A stretch of 64,000 bases of DNA from Candidatus Bathyarchaeota archaeon (GCA_026014615.1 JAOZHZ010000020.1:62001-126000); one strand, 5' to 3'. Positions 35,987-45,544 are shown, counted from the first letter of the stretch. Made by a program: numbers and translations. The notes: a model not told the origin generated them from the sequence alone.

Positions 35987-36484
35987 TTATTGACGCTTTT
36001 TTTCGTTCATGAAAGGACAGTTTTGATAGGGGCAGTCTCCGAGTTTTTGGTAGGTTTTGAAGCATTCTAGCCAGCTATTGCCCTGTGGAGTGGTCTGCAC
36101 AAAGTCTACGAATTTGGAAAGCTTTTCCAATGTCTCTCCGTGAACTATGTGCTCGATGGCGCACGCGTCTTCCTCAGATATGTCTTTATCTACTTCGAGC
36201 AGCGCAAGAAAAGCTTGCAGGGAGTTCTGCCTTTTTTTAAGAAAAACTGCGAGGTCATTTCCTTTCTGAGTTAAAAAGACGTTACGGTAGGGGGTGTATT
36301 TTACGAATCCAAGCGAGTCAAGTTTTTTTAGCATGCTGGTGACACTTGGGGATTTTACGCCAAGTTCTTTAGCGATGTCAGTTACCACCGCGTACCCAAG
36401 TTTTCTTAGCAAGGCATCTATTGTTTCGATGTAAGTCTCCTCGGTAGTGTTTAGCCTTGCCACCTGCTGCTCTTCTTTGTTCAC
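35987..36484 (-). CDS. DtxR/MntR-family metal-dependent repressor
   Basis: 165 residues. The winged helix covers residues about 12-75 (VTDIAKELGVKSPSVTSMLKKL). Metal-site residues are seen in EEDACAIEHIVHGE. The SH3-like third domain is missing and the end is Cys-containing (GDCPYQNCPF). Proteins of this family repress metal uptake when Fe2+ or Mn2+ is bound. It lies beside a broken ZIP transporter gene and 4 kb from the feo operon, whose promoter has a DtxR-like box. Confidence 0.88.
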   Translation of the reverse strand: MNKEEQQVARLNTTEETYIETIDALLRKLGYAVVTDIAKELGVKSPSVTSMLKKLDSLGFVKYTPYRNVFLTQKGNDLAVFLKKRQNSLQAFLALLEVDKDISEEDACAIEHIVHGETLEKLSKFVDFVQTTPQGNSWLECFKTYQKLGDCPYQNCPFMNEKKRQ

Positions 36485-36578
36485 TGCTATCTACCCCAAA
36501 ATTACTTTCGTGTTTAAAGTTATAAAACATGTGCCCTGACTTCTCAGTTCACCATGACTAAAGAGCACATTACTGAAT

Positions 36579-37272
36579 CTATCTCCCAAAGGTAGCGTCT
36601 CTTTCGAAACCTTCACGGTAGCTTTCTGGAAGCATCTCATCAATTACAACGAAGAGCAGTGCATCCGCAGCAAACGCTAGCCCCCAAGGAAGAATAGGCA
36701 GAAAAACAGAAAACAAAGCAAGTTCAATCAAACCACCCAAAGGTTCAACAAGCCCAGTTAATGTTCCATACAAAAGTGATTTGCTGCGGATGTCCCGCCC
36801 GCACTAAGGGCAAAGCTACGGCAAGACCTTCAAGCATATTTTGCAATCCAATTGCCATCGCAACTACAAGCCCAGCAGCAATGGCACCACTGCCAAAACT
36901 TACGCCAACAGCCAAGCCTTCAGGGAAAAATTGTGGATTATTATTGCCAAAACAAACAGCCAAAACTTGGGCAATTTGGACGGGACTCCTTCCACACCTG
37001 AAGAAAGATAAAAATGCGGCACAAACCGATCAACCAGATGCAGCACTAAAGCGCCTAAAACAATCCAACGACTACGACTAATGATCCGCTCAGATCAAGC
37101 GCAAGCATTATCAGACTGAAACTGGCGCTGGCAAGCACGACTCCCGTTGAAAAACCAAGCAAAACATCCAAGCAAGTTTTTCGGATACCTGTCTGGTGAA
37201 CAGTACAGGCAGTGCCCCTGCCCCAGTTGCCAGCCCAGCAATCAAACTTCGAAAAAGACCAATCGTTTCCAT
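36579..37272 (-). pseudogene. ZIP-family zinc/iron transporter, frameshifted
   Basis: The pieces together give a nearly complete ZIP transporter: ATG near 37272 with membrane helix 1, then 37055-37150 (LLGFSTGVVLASASF), then 36745-36963 with the metal-binding HNFPEGLAVG/NMLEGLAVALP region (the HNF is in another frame), then the end 36579-36773 (GTLTGLVEPLGG, DEMLPE). At least three single-base shifts separate them, and the end is short. Real decay or assembly errors could explain this; the neighbouring genes are intact. It lies beside the DtxR-type gene. Confidence 0.75.
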
Positions 37273-37355
37273 ATATAATCTTTATTACGCTTGGAATAGA
37301 CACGTTATAAACTAACTGTGGACTCAACAATTGAAATTACTTCACTACGGTAACT

Positions 37356-37643
37356 TCAAAAGACGCTTGCTGAGTTATACCCCAAGTATCTTTTTCCTTT
37401 TTCAGTAACAAAAAAAGGGGATAAGTTTGTCTGGTTGCTTTTGCACGGAATACGACAGCTTGCACAGTTTCCACATGAGACACTTGAATTTTTTGGAGTC
37501 TTAGGTGTTTCCAAGTAACTTTTTGACTTCAACATTGCTATTGCTTGTTCGACCATAGATTGACTGACTCCGATTTTTTCCGCGATTTCCGACATGTTAG
37601 TTACGCCAGTGTCGTGGATTAGTCTTAGGATTTCTTTCATCAT
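37356..37643 (-). CDS. FeoC-like winged-helix protein with Cys cluster
   Basis: About 95 residues. The winged helix (MSEIAEKIGVSQSMVEQAIAML) is followed by CGNCASCRIPC, the Cys pattern of FeoC-type proteins that bind an iron-sulfur cluster and act on FeoB. ATG at 37643 is chosen because it overlaps the preceding gene's stop; the open frame runs to 37748 but that is inside the upstream gene. Last gene of the feo operon. Confidence 0.75.
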   Translation of the reverse strand: MMKEILRLIHDTGVTNMSEIAEKIGVSQSMVEQAIAMLKSKSYLETPKTPKNSSVSCGNCASCRIPCKSNQTNLSPFFVTEKGKRYLGYNSASVF

Positions 37644-38131
37644 GGAGTCTTCTTCCCTAAAAGCCAGATTTTCAGCGTATAGTATACACTCGGGATGGCG
37701 AAAGCGAACAACCAGATTCCGGGACGCATGTCGTCTAACCAAGTCCATTCTGCCCAGTCTGCAAAGATGTCAGCGTAAAATTCGGGGACAACATGATAAA
37801 CTCCAAAGCCGATAGCGTGGGAGCCCATGATTGCCAAGTACACACCGAAGAATACTGCAGCTAAGAGTGCGCCGACTATTAGGTAAGAGACAGCGTCTTT
37901 GCTTGTTTTCCATTGTGGTCTAACGCCGAAAACGAAGATAAGACCAATTATCGTCATTGTGACTCCGCTAAATATGTCAGGATAAACGAGCGCAGTGCTG
38001 ATTGCCCATTCCAGACCGAAGGCTTGGCTAAGCCCGCGTACGAATTCGAGCAAGCCAAAGGCAAGGTAGATTAAGCCTATACATATCGAGTACGAAGCTA
38101 AACTTTTTCCGACTTTTATGTTCAAACCCAT
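37640..38131 (-). CDS. four-helix membrane protein in the feo operon
   Basis: 163 residues with about four hydrophobic segments (residues about 12-35, 48-68, 83-105 and 138-158). No recognised family. It lies 10 bases after the FeoB membrane part and overlaps the FeoC-like gene, so it is co-transcribed and may be an accessory to iron uptake. Confidence 0.7.
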   Translation of the reverse strand: MGLNIKVGKSLASYSICIGLIYLAFGLLEFVRGLSQAFGLEWAISTALVYPDIFSGVTMTIIGLIFVFGVRPQWKTSKDAVSYLIVGALLAAVFFGVYLAIMGSHAIGFGVYHVVPEFYADIFADWAEWTWLDDMRPGIWLFAFAIPSVYYTLKIWLLGKKTP

Positions 38132-38141
38132 TTTGCATCAC

Positions 38142-39434
38142 CTAACTTAGACCAAAGAGGCCTCCAATTCCGACAATTAGCAAAGCTGCAAAGTACGCAA
38201 TGCCCATTTCAGAGAGTACTGCAAATATTGTCCACTTCCAAGAGCCTGTTTCCTTCTTAATTACACCAACTGTAGCTAAGCAAGGAACGTACAGCAATGT
38301 AAACACCATCAAAGCGAAAGCGCTGACGGGTGTTATGGATGCGACAAGTGCAGCCTGTATGCTGGCTTCTCCGCCTACACCGTAAATCACGCCTAAAGAC
38401 TCCACCACTAACTCTTTTGCTAGGAAAGCAAAAACCAGTGAGGAAACAATCTGCCAACTGAAGCCTAACGGACCGAAAATTGGCTGTAACCCTTGACCTA
38501 TTAAGCCTATAAGGGAGTCTCCACCGCCTGCTTCAACTCCCCACGGCAGAACTGAAAGCGCCCAAAGGAGTATCGCACCCACAAGCAGATAGGTACCGGC
38601 TTTCTTTAGGAACGATACGCCTCTTTCCCACATGTGCAGTATGGAACCGCGAAGTGTTGGCATTTTGTATGTTGGTAATTCTATTATGAAAGGCGCTGGT
38701 TCCCCTTTCAGTATTGTTTTTCTCAGTAGCAAAGCAAAGAGTATAGCTACAACGATGCCTATGAGATACATAGACCAGACAGCGGTTGCGGCGTTGGCGG
38801 CAAAGAACGCTCCTGCAAGTAGCACGTACACGGGTAAACGCGCAGCACATGACATGAAGGGTACTGTTAGTATCGTTATGAGGCGGTCTTTCTTGCCTTC
38901 TACGCTTCGTGCAGCCATTATTGCGGGTAGGTTGCAGCCGAAACCCAGCAACATAGGAATGAAGGATCTACCGTGTAACCCGAGCTTAAACATTACCTTG
39001 TCAAATACGAAGGCTACTCGTGCTAGATACCCGCTGTCTTCCAGTAGCGATAGCGCAAAGAACAGGAAGAATATAGGTGCAGTGAACGACAATATGAAAC
39101 CTAAACCGCCGAAAATTCCGTCAGCCAAAAGAGAGGCTACAACTTCGTTTGGTATCTGAGCCGCCAAGCTAGATAGCCAAGAAAAAAACATCTCTATAAG
39201 CCCCATGAATGGCGCAGAAGCTTCAAAAGTAAATTGGAAAACAGCCCATAATAAGGCAAAAAACGCTGGAATCCCAATATACTTGTTTAGAAACACTTTA
39301 TCTAAAATGTCGGTTATAGTTCGTTTGCGCTCGCCTTTAACAAGGGAAGATTCAATGATCTTGCTGATTTGCTCGTATCGTGCGTCTGCTAAGGCAATAT
39401 CAGCGTCGTCACCAAGAAGTTTGTTGGCGTTCAT
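38142..39434 (-). CDS. feoB: ferrous iron transporter FeoB, membrane part
   Basis: 430 residues, all of the FeoB transmembrane region: two Gate domains (GFGCNLPAIMAARSVE and later CLATVGVIKKETG) with the conserved Cys residues, and Fe2+ path helices. The G domain is in the separate preceding gene, which overlaps it by four bases. The two would have to assemble into a split transporter. Confidence 0.9.
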   Translation of the reverse strand: MNANKLLGDDADIALADARYEQISKIIESSLVKGERKRTITDILDKVFLNKYIGIPAFFALLWAVFQFTFEASAPFMGLIEMFFSWLSSLAAQIPNEVVASLLADGIFGGLGFILSFTAPIFFLFFALSLLEDSGYLARVAFVFDKVMFKLGLHGRSFIPMLLGFGCNLPAIMAARSVEGKKDRLITILTVPFMSCAARLPVYVLLAGAFFAANAATAVWSMYLIGIVVAILFALLLRKTILKGEPAPFIIELPTYKMPTLRGSILHMWERGVSFLKKAGTYLLVGAILLWALSVLPWGVEAGGGDSLIGLIGQGLQPIFGPLGFSWQIVSSLVFAFLAKELVVESLGVIYGVGGEASIQAALVASITPVSAFALMVFTLLYVPCLATVGVIKKETGSWKWTIFAVLSEMGIAYFAALLIVGIGGLFGLS

Positions 39435-40234
39435 GCCACAACCTCCAATAATTCACGTGAGAATTCAGTTTTTTTAATAACCTCAAGCACTTGCTCGTCT
39501 TTTTCGAGAAGTTTTATGGCTAACCATCGCAGAGGGTACTTCTGTTGCAGGTTTTTATCCCGTTTTAAAATTGTCTCTAGGTAGTCTAGCAGGTCTTCAA
39601 TTTTTTTATCATAAGGTAGTACGCTATTTTGCGTTTTTGGCGTTTGGGCAGCTTTAAGGATGGCGCCTTTAAGGTCAGCCATGCCTTTTCCTTTAGTGGC
39701 TATCGTTGTAACTACAGGAATGCCTAGTTTTTGTGAAAGATTATCGATGTTGATTTTGTAGCCTTTATCGTGGGCAATGTCAATCATGTTCAAAACTAAC
39801 AGAATTTTCGCATCTAATTCCAGCAAAAGCATTGACAGATAGAGATTACGTTCAAGATTAGAGGCGTCAACAACGTCAACCACTAAATCCGGTTTTTCTT
39901 CAATGATGAAATTTCGAGAAACCAACTCGTCTTCAGCTGCGGCAGTGAGGCTGTAAGTGCCTGGTAAATCAACCAGCTTAAATTGTACACCCTTGTGACT
40001 AAAGGAGCCTTCCTTTTTTTCCACTGTTTTACCTGGCCAATTACCTACGTGTTGTCTTGCGCCAGGCACGAGGTTGTTGAAGATGACGCTTTTTCCAACG
40101 TTTGGGTTGCCTATTAATGCAATAGTGTATGATGATTTGACCGTTGTTATTCCTCCACGAAAATTTTGGTTGCGACTCCCCGTCCTAGGGCTAAGCGGGT
40201 GTCTCGAACTTCGATTAGTACGGGTCCGCCGCAT
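39431..40234 (-). CDS. feoB: ferrous iron transporter FeoB, GTPase part
   Basis: FeoB-type G domain plus helical GDI-like region: GNPNVGKS, DLPGTYSL, NMID. The conserved protein begins near 40137 (SYTIALIGNPN), about 235 residues. The frame has no ATG, GTG or TTG close to the GGAGG at about 40153; the first ATG is at 40234, inside the feoA2 gene in another frame, giving a 32-residue Arg-rich extension. An unusual start (such as ACG, 7 bases after GGAGG) is possible. The protein ends four bases into the membrane part. Confidence 0.85.
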   Translation of the reverse strand: MRRTRTNRSSRHPLSPRTGSRNQNFRGGITTVKSSYTIALIGNPNVGKSVIFNNLVPGARQHVGNWPGKTVEKKEGSFSHKGVQFKLVDLPGTYSLTAAAEDELVSRNFIIEEKPDLVVDVVDASNLERNLYLSMLLLELDAKILLVLNMIDIAHDKGYKINIDNLSQKLGIPVVTTIATKGKGMADLKGAILKAAQTPKTQNSVLPYDKKIEDLLDYLETILKRDKNLQQKYPLRWLAIKLLEKDEQVLEVIKKTEFSRELLEVVA

Positions 40235-40371
40235 GGTTCGCTCACTATTTTTATTTGGGTACCATAAGTGAGCCCCAGTTCGGTCAGTCGTCGTATTAGA
40301 CCGCAGCCACCCATTATTTTGGTGATTTTTGCTTCTGTTCCGAAGGATAAGGTGCTTAGAGGCAGGTCCAT
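40147..40371 (-). CDS. feoA: FeoA-domain protein 2
   Basis: 74 residues, SH3-like FeoA fold: GCGLIRRLTELGLTYGTQIKIV and GGPVLIEVRDTRLALGRG. FeoA is a small cytoplasmic partner of FeoB. It overlaps feoA1 by one base and shares its 3' end with the open frame of the FeoB GTPase gene. Confidence 0.88.
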   Translation of the reverse strand: MDLPLSTLSFGTEAKITKIMGGCGLIRRLTELGLTYGTQIKIVSEPCGGPVLIEVRDTRLALGRGVATKIFVEE

Positions 40372-40598
40372 TATTTTGCCTCCGTGACGTACACGTTTTG
40401 AACGTCGTTTTTTCTTAGGCTTAGTTTGTAATCGCGTATTTCGATCTCCAGTGGGTCGCCTAGGGGTGCGCGGCAGATGACTTTTACTTTAGAGCCTCTA
40501 ACTATTCCCATGTCCATTATTCGGCGTCTTGCTGTGCCGGTTTCTTCTATTTTTGTTACTGTAGCTTGTTGTCCTGGTTTCAGTTCGCTCAAACGCAT
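40371..40598 (-). CDS. feoA: FeoA-domain protein 1
   Basis: 75 residues with the FeoA core (ARRIMDMGIVRGSKVKV, GDPLEIEIRDYKLSLRK). First gene of the operon; GGTGAACTAAC precedes the ATG. Two FeoA copies in tandem are found in some archaea. Confidence 0.9.
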   Translation of the reverse strand: MRLSELKPGQQATVTKIEETGTARRRIMDMGIVRGSKVKVICRAPLGDPLEIEIRDYKLSLRKNDVQNVYVTEAK

Positions 40599-40618
40599 GT
40601 TAGTTCACCAAACAAATA

Positions 40619-40638
40619 TTAGATTAGACTAACTTTAG
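40619..40638. promoter_or_regulatory. DtxR/IdeR-like operator before feo
   Basis: TTAGATTAGACTAACTTTAG closely follows the TTAGGTTAGSCTAACCTAA iron-box consensus. It lies between a TATA-like GCTTATAAG (about 40655-40664) and the feoA1 ATG, where binding would block initiation. The DtxR-type gene at 35987-36484 is the likely regulator. Confidence 0.65.
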
Positions 40639-40801
40639 TAGAAGTTACTAACAGACTTATAAGCATTCCCCCCAACAACGCCCCAAAAAAGAAGAAAACT
40701 CGGGAAGGAACAGTTGGGTCTGTTGCCAAAGGTCAAGCATTAATTTGGTGGGAAAAATAAAGCAAAAACACAAGACATATACGCGAATGGAGAAAAATCT
40801 G

Positions 40802-40889
40802 TGGTGCGGGGGGTGGGATTTGAACCCACGAACCTCTGCAGGATAGGCGCCTCAGGCCTACGCCTTTGGCCATGCTGGGCGACCCCCGC
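40802..40889 (-). tRNA. tRNA-Leu (anticodon GAG)
   Basis: Acceptor GCGGGGG pairs with CCCCCGC followed by ACCA. The anticodon stem TAGGC/GCCTA closes loop CTGAGGC (anticodon GAG, Leu CUC/CUU). A 14-base variable arm with CCT/AGG makes it class II. The T arm is GTGGG-TTCAAAT-CCCAC. No intron is apparent, and CCA is encoded. Confidence 0.93.
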
Positions 40890-41096
40890 GCAATTAAGAG
40901 CGCAGATATTAAATCGAGGTAGATATTAAAAGACTTTACGTCGTATATGGGAGCTTAGTGAGGGGGGTTTCGCTAAACATCAGAAAATATATGTCAGCAA
41001 AAATACGGTTTCAAGTTTATTTTATAACAATTGTCTTTTCGGCTGTACGCTTCTCTTATATCCCTCTTTTTCCAAATACACAGAGAAGGTAAACAG

Positions 41097-42143
41097 ATGT
41101 CTCCGAAAAAACCCTCAGCCGCATCAAAAGAAAAAACCAGCCCCAAAGACGATAAAGAAGCACACGCGTGGAATCCTGAAAAGATGCTACAAAAGCTGAT
41201 GACCTGCGACATAAAACTGCAGGAGAACTGGGTCGAAGAAGGCTTACCTGAACTTATTAACGAAGTGGTTTCAAACTATGAAAGCTGCGGAGGCATGGAC
41301 CACCTTGAAGGAAAGGATCTGCCATCCAAAAAAATAGTTTTAGAAGTCCTCAACGACCTGCTTACGGTTTTCTTCCCTGGATACGTGGGAAATTCGGAAA
41401 TCACCAAATCCAACGTGAAATACATCATCGGCAACATGTTAAATTCAATTCACGCTCGCCTCACGGTAGAAGTGGAGAAAAGCCTCAAGCACATCTGCCG
41501 AAAGGTCAAAGAATGCCCCCAAGATGTCTGCCACGTACAAGCGCAGATTATCGTGAAGGAGCTTTTGGAGAAGGTTCCAGAAATAAGGCAGTTGCTGAGT
41601 GGAGACATAGAAGCAGCCTATAAAGGGGACCCCGCTGCAGTAAGCAACGAGGAAGTAATCATAAGTTACCCCTGCGTTTTAGCGATAGCTACCTACCGAA
41701 TAGCTCACGAACTCTACATGCACGGGGTTCCCTTGATTCCCCGAATAATGAGCGAACACGTACATTCTTTGACTGGCATTGATATCCATCCAGGAGCCAA
41801 AATCGGCAAGAAATTCTTCATCGACCATGGCACTGGCGTAGTCATCGGCGAAACCACTGAAATAGGCGACAACGTGAAAATGTATCAAGGCGTCACTTTG
41901 GGCGCGTTAAGCTTCCCCAAAGACGAAAAGGGGCACATTATTAAAGGTAGAAAAAGACATCCCACCATTGGAAACAACGTCATTATCTATTCAGGCGCTA
42001 CACTTCTGGGTCCCGACGCGGTGATTGGCGACAACGTCATCATCGGAGGAAACGTTTGGATAACTTCACCTGTGCCCTCTGGAACCACTATAACCATAGC
42101 GCCTCCTGAACAGAAAATCAAAAGAGAAAAGAGTTCAAAGTAA
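41097..42143 (+). CDS. cysE: serine O-acetyltransferase
   Basis: About 348 residues. A long N-terminal helical domain leads to a left-handed beta helix of hexapeptide repeats with the CysE signature [28 protein letters not shown] and GVTLGA. It makes O-acetylserine for cysteine synthesis. ATG at 41097 follows GAAGGTAAACAG; the frame opens earlier at 41031. Start of the plus-strand block after the tRNA. Confidence 0.93.
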   Translation: MSPKKPSAASKEKTSPKDDKEAHAWNPEKMLQKLMTCDIKLQENWVEEGLPELINEVVSNYESCGGMDHLEGKDLPSKKIVLEVLNDLLTVFFPGYVGNSEITKSNVKYIIGNMLNSIHARLTVEVEKSLKHICRKVKECPQDVCHVQAQIIVKELLEKVPEIRQLLSGDIEAAYKGDPAAVSNEEVIISYPCVLAIATYRIAHELYMHGVPLIPRIMSEHVHSLTGIDIHPGAKIGKKFFIDHGTGVVIGETTEIGDNVKMYQGVTLGALSFPKDEKGHIIKGRKRHPTIGNNVIIYSGATLLGPDAVIGDNVIIGGNVWITSPVPSGTTITIAPPEQKIKREKSSK

Positions 42144-42155
42144 AATAGGCGCTCA

Positions 42156-42599
42156 TTAGATAAGGCGGAAGTTTTCTTTAACCGTGTTCAGGACTACATG
42201 TGTGTTGGTTCGTTCCACGTAGGGCAAAGCTAACAAATTCTTAGTGAAAGCCCCCAAGTCTTCACGACTCTTAAACTTGGCGATTATAACCGCATCCGTC
42301 AGCCCCGTCACGTCGTAAACGCTGCATACGCCGGGAATCTTGACAATTTCAACTTCTGTTTCCACAAGTCTGCCTTTGGCTACGGTGATTTCAGTTACAA
42401 CCGTTAACTGATACCCGAGTTTCTCATGGTCCAAAATAACGGAGTACCCTCGGATCAAACCTTCATCTTCCATTTTTTTTATCCTTGAAAGGACAGTGCC
42501 GACGGAGACGCCTACGTTTTTGGCTATTTGCCTGCTTGAAAACCTCGCGTCTTCCAAGAGCGCTTTCAAGATTTTGGTGTCGATTTCATTTAATTCCAC
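42156..42599 (-). CDS. Lrp/AsnC-family transcriptional regulator
   Basis: About 147 residues. HTH (SSRQIAKNVGVSVGTVLSRIKKME) and the RAM ligand-binding domain (LTVVTEITVAKG, GLTDAVIIAKF). GTG at 42599 is preferred because AGGAG lies 9 bases upstream; the open frame extends to 42734. Lrp proteins respond to amino acids or similar small molecules; it converges with CysE, so sulfur or amino-acid control is possible. Confidence 0.9.
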   Translation of the reverse strand: MELNEIDTKILKALLEDARFSSRQIAKNVGVSVGTVLSRIKKMEDEGLIRGYSVILDHEKLGYQLTVVTEITVAKGRLVETEVEIVKIPGVCSVYDVTGLTDAVIIAKFKSREDLGAFTKNLLALPYVERTNTHVVLNTVKENFRLI

Positions 42600-42818
42600 G
42601 ACATGTATCTCCTGCACATTTTTCCAATGAACATCATTTTTTTGAAACGTTCTTTTAATATTCATACGGTTATGTTTATAAAAGTTTATCGTCCCTCCTG
42701 AAACAAAAATCAAGCCGGTAAGGTAACACAACATAAGTTAATTCCATGAAATTAACGAAGCACAGGGGAATCTTAATTTAATAGACCAAGCCCCAATAGT
42801 AGCTGTGAATCAGGGAAA

Positions 42819-44369
42819 ATGCAAACGCGATATGACACTATTTTGGTTCTGGACTTCGGGGGACAATACTGCCACCTCATAGGTAGAAGAATCAGAGAAC
42901 ACGGCGTCTACTCAGAAATCGTTCCCCACGATATAACACCAGCCGAAATTGAGGCTCTAAACCAGAAGTTTAACGTTAAAGGATTAATTCTTTCAGGTGG
43001 ACCCGCAAGCGTCTATGAACCAAACGCGCCACGCATAAACCCCAAAGTTTTGGAGTTAAACCTGCCAGTTTTAGGTTTATGTTATGGTCACCAACTTATA
43101 GCACAGATAGTTAAAGGCAAAGTTTCCCCAGCCACATGCCGAGAATACGGCATTGCAGAAGTTAATATAGACAAAGCAGAGGGCATGCTAAAAGGCTTAG
43201 AGAACAAGGAAACGGTTTGGATGAGCCACGGAGACACTGTTTCAGCGCTACCCCCCGAGTACGAGGTTTTGGCACATACAGAAAGCTGCCCAGTAGCTGC
43301 ATACCGTAACGAACAAAAAGCGATTTATGGTCTGCAGTGGCACCCAGAGGTCATCCACACAAAAAAAGGCACCCTCATGCTACGCAACTACATCTTCGAA
43401 GTCTGCCGATGCGAAGCTAACTGGAAAATGGAAGACCTCATAGAAAAAATGGTCAAAGAAATAAAAACTGAAGTAAGCGAAGCCAAAGCCATCATAGGCT
43501 TAAGCGGAGGCATAGACTCAAGCGTGGCTACAGCGTTGGCGGCTCAAGCTTTAGGGGACAAGTTGACGGCTGTTTTTGTTGACCACGGGTTCATGCGTGA
43601 AGGCGAACCTGAAGCCATCAAAGAAACCTTCGAAAAATTCGACATTAATTTTGTTATGGCAAAAGCCCAGCAACGGTTTATGGAAAAACTCAAAGGTATA
43701 TCTGAGCCCGAGAAGAAACGTAAAGTCATAGGGGAAGAATTCATCAGGGTTTTTGAGGAAAACGCAAGGCAGTCTGGAGCAGAGTACCTGCTTCAGGGAA
43801 CCATCTACCCCGACCGCATTGAATCAGGGTTCAGGAAAAACTCAGACGTAATCAAGTCTCATCATAACGTGGCAGGTTTGCCTTCAAAAATGGATTTTAA
43901 GAAAATTGTGGAGCCTTTGCGTGACCTCTACAAAGATGAAGTACGCAAAGTAGCCGTCATGCTCGACCTACCTCGAGAACTCGTCAACCGCCAACCATTC
44001 CCAGGACCAGGCTTAGCTGTGAGAATAGTTGGCGAAATGACGGAAGAGAAAGTTAGCATAACCAAGAAAGCCGACGCCATTGTGCGCCAGGAGATTGAGA
44101 AAAGTTGTGTGGCGGAGAAACTTTGGCAGTACTTTGCCGTCCTAACAGACACCAAAGCGACGGGCGTGAAGGGAGATTCGCGGGCTTACGGATATGTTGT
44201 AGCAGTTAGAGCTATGGAAAGCCGTGAAGCCATGACTGCCAACTTTGCGCGTATTCCTTATCCTGTACTGGAGAAGATATCCACAAGAATCACTAACGAG
44301 ATCCCCCAGGTTACCCACGTAGTGTACGACATCACACATAAGCCGCCTGCAACCATAGAGTGGGAGTGA
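42819..44369 (+). CDS. guaA: GMP synthase, fused glutamine-hydrolysing form
   Basis: 516 residues. Class I glutaminase (GLCYGHQ with the catalytic Cys, HPE in QWHPEV), then an ATP-pyrophosphatase (GLSGGIDSSV) and the C-terminal dimerisation domain. It converts XMP to GMP. Many archaea encode the two halves separately, so the bacterial-type fusion is worth noting. Confidence 0.96.
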   Translation: MQTRYDTILVLDFGGQYCHLIGRRIREHGVYSEIVPHDITPAEIEALNQKFNVKGLILSGGPASVYEPNAPRINPKVLELNLPVLGLCYGHQLIAQIVKGKVSPATCREYGIAEVNIDKAEGMLKGLENKETVWMSHGDTVSALPPEYEVLAHTESCPVAAYRNEQKAIYGLQWHPEVIHTKKGTLMLRNYIFEVCRCEANWKMEDLIEKMVKEIKTEVSEAKAIIGLSGGIDSSVATALAAQALGDKLTAVFVDHGFMREGEPEAIKETFEKFDINFVMAKAQQRFMEKLKGISEPEKKRKVIGEEFIRVFEENARQSGAEYLLQGTIYPDRIESGFRKNSDVIKSHHNVAGLPSKMDFKKIVEPLRDLYKDEVRKVAVMLDLPRELVNRQPFPGPGLAVRIVGEMTEEKVSITKKADAIVRQEIEKSCVAEKLWQYFAVLTDTKATGVKGDSRAYGYVVAVRAMESREAMTANFARIPYPVLEKISTRITNEIPQVTHVVYDITHKPPATIEWE

Positions 44370-44444
44370 ACACTCTTTGTTCATATCATTTATATCTGAA
44401 AAATAGCGAATAGTAAGCTTAAACCTATTTGAAGGCGCAAAACT

Positions 44445-45494
44445 GTGAAAGCTATAATCCTAATAGGCGGATTCGGTACCAGACTAAGACCGCTAACATG
44501 CACCAGACCCAAAGCCCTTTTTCCCATAGTCAACAAGCCCTTGCTACAGTGGACACTTGAAAAACTTGCCCAAGGCGGAGTAACCGAGGTGATTTTGGCA
44601 GTTAACAAGTTAACCAAGTTTCACATTAAACAGCAACGTTTGTCCAAATGTGGTTTGAAAATCAAGTTTTCTCTTGACCCGCCAAAGACGCCTTTGGGAA
44701 CAGCTGGACCCATAAAGAAAGCTGAGAAAATCATCGGGCACGATGAGCCATTTCTAGTTCTGAACGGAGACTTAATAACCGAAATAAGTTATAGTGAGAT
44801 TCTTCAAAGCCATGCTGAGGGCAAAGCTGTGGCTACAATTGCGCTTCATGAAGTTGAAGACCCTAGCAGGTACGGTGTAGCGGAGCTTGCAGACGGCAAC
44901 CGAATTAAACGGTTCATAGAAAAACCGCCCAAAGGAACGGAGCCGTCTAAGCTGATAAACGCTGGCGTCTACGTTTTAAGCCCCAAAATCTTCGAGTACA
45001 TACCAACGGACAAGGCAGTTTCTATGGAGCGAGAAGTTTTTCCACGTTTAGCTGAAGAAAAAAAACTATATGGCCATCAAGTGTGCGGCTTGTGGATTGA
45101 TATTGGTAAACCTGAAGATTACCTGCAGACCAATAAGATGCTGCTGGAAAGTTGCGCTGACAAAAACCCCAAAAGCAGCAAGTTTGAATGCAAAGAGCCT
45201 GTGGCGTTAGGGAAAGGCGTGTCAATAGGTGAAAAATCGGTTATTGGTCCATGCACTGTTTTGGGCAAGAATGTAACAGTAGGAAGAAACGTGCAAATAC
45301 GTGATTCAGTTGTTTTCGAGGATGCAAAAATAGGTGACGACACAGTCGTTGTTGGAGCACTTATCGGCGAAGCAGCGTACGTTGGCAAAAAAGCCAGAAT
45401 CTCTGAAGGTTGTATCGTTGCTGACCACGCAAAAGTAAAAGACGGCGCCAAGCTTCACGAGAAAGTTTCGGTTTGCCCTGCAAAAGAAATCTGA
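44445..45494 (+). CDS. nucleotidyltransferase, GDP-mannose pyrophosphorylase-like
   Basis: 349 residues. N-terminal nucleotidyltransferase core (AIILIGGFGTRLRPLT, FLVLNGDLIT) and a C-terminal left-handed beta helix, as in sugar-1-phosphate guanylyl- or uridylyltransferases. The sugar is not clear from sequence. GTG start. First gene of a four-gene sugar cluster (44445-49248), likely for cell-surface glycans or N-glycosylation. Confidence 0.9.
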   Translation: MKAIILIGGFGTRLRPLTCTRPKALFPIVNKPLLQWTLEKLAQGGVTEVILAVNKLTKFHIKQQRLSKCGLKIKFSLDPPKTPLGTAGPIKKAEKIIGHDEPFLVLNGDLITEISYSEILQSHAEGKAVATIALHEVEDPSRYGVAELADGNRIKRFIEKPPKGTEPSKLINAGVYVLSPKIFEYIPTDKAVSMEREVFPRLAEEKKLYGHQVCGLWIDIGKPEDYLQTNKMLLESCADKNPKSSKFECKEPVALGKGVSIGEKSVIGPCTVLGKNVTVGRNVQIRDSVVFEDAKIGDDTVVVGALIGEAAYVGKKARISEGCIVADHAKVKDGAKLHEKVSVCPAKEI

Positions 45495-45544
45495 AAGCAT
45501 ATTAGACGCTTGTAGTCTCTCTTAGAAAGCGGAGATAAGCGATT

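Noticed and set aside
35771-36070. 99-residue plus-strand frame
   Set aside because: Overlaps the end of the DtxR-type gene and has composition of non-coding sequence; no ribosome-binding site seen.
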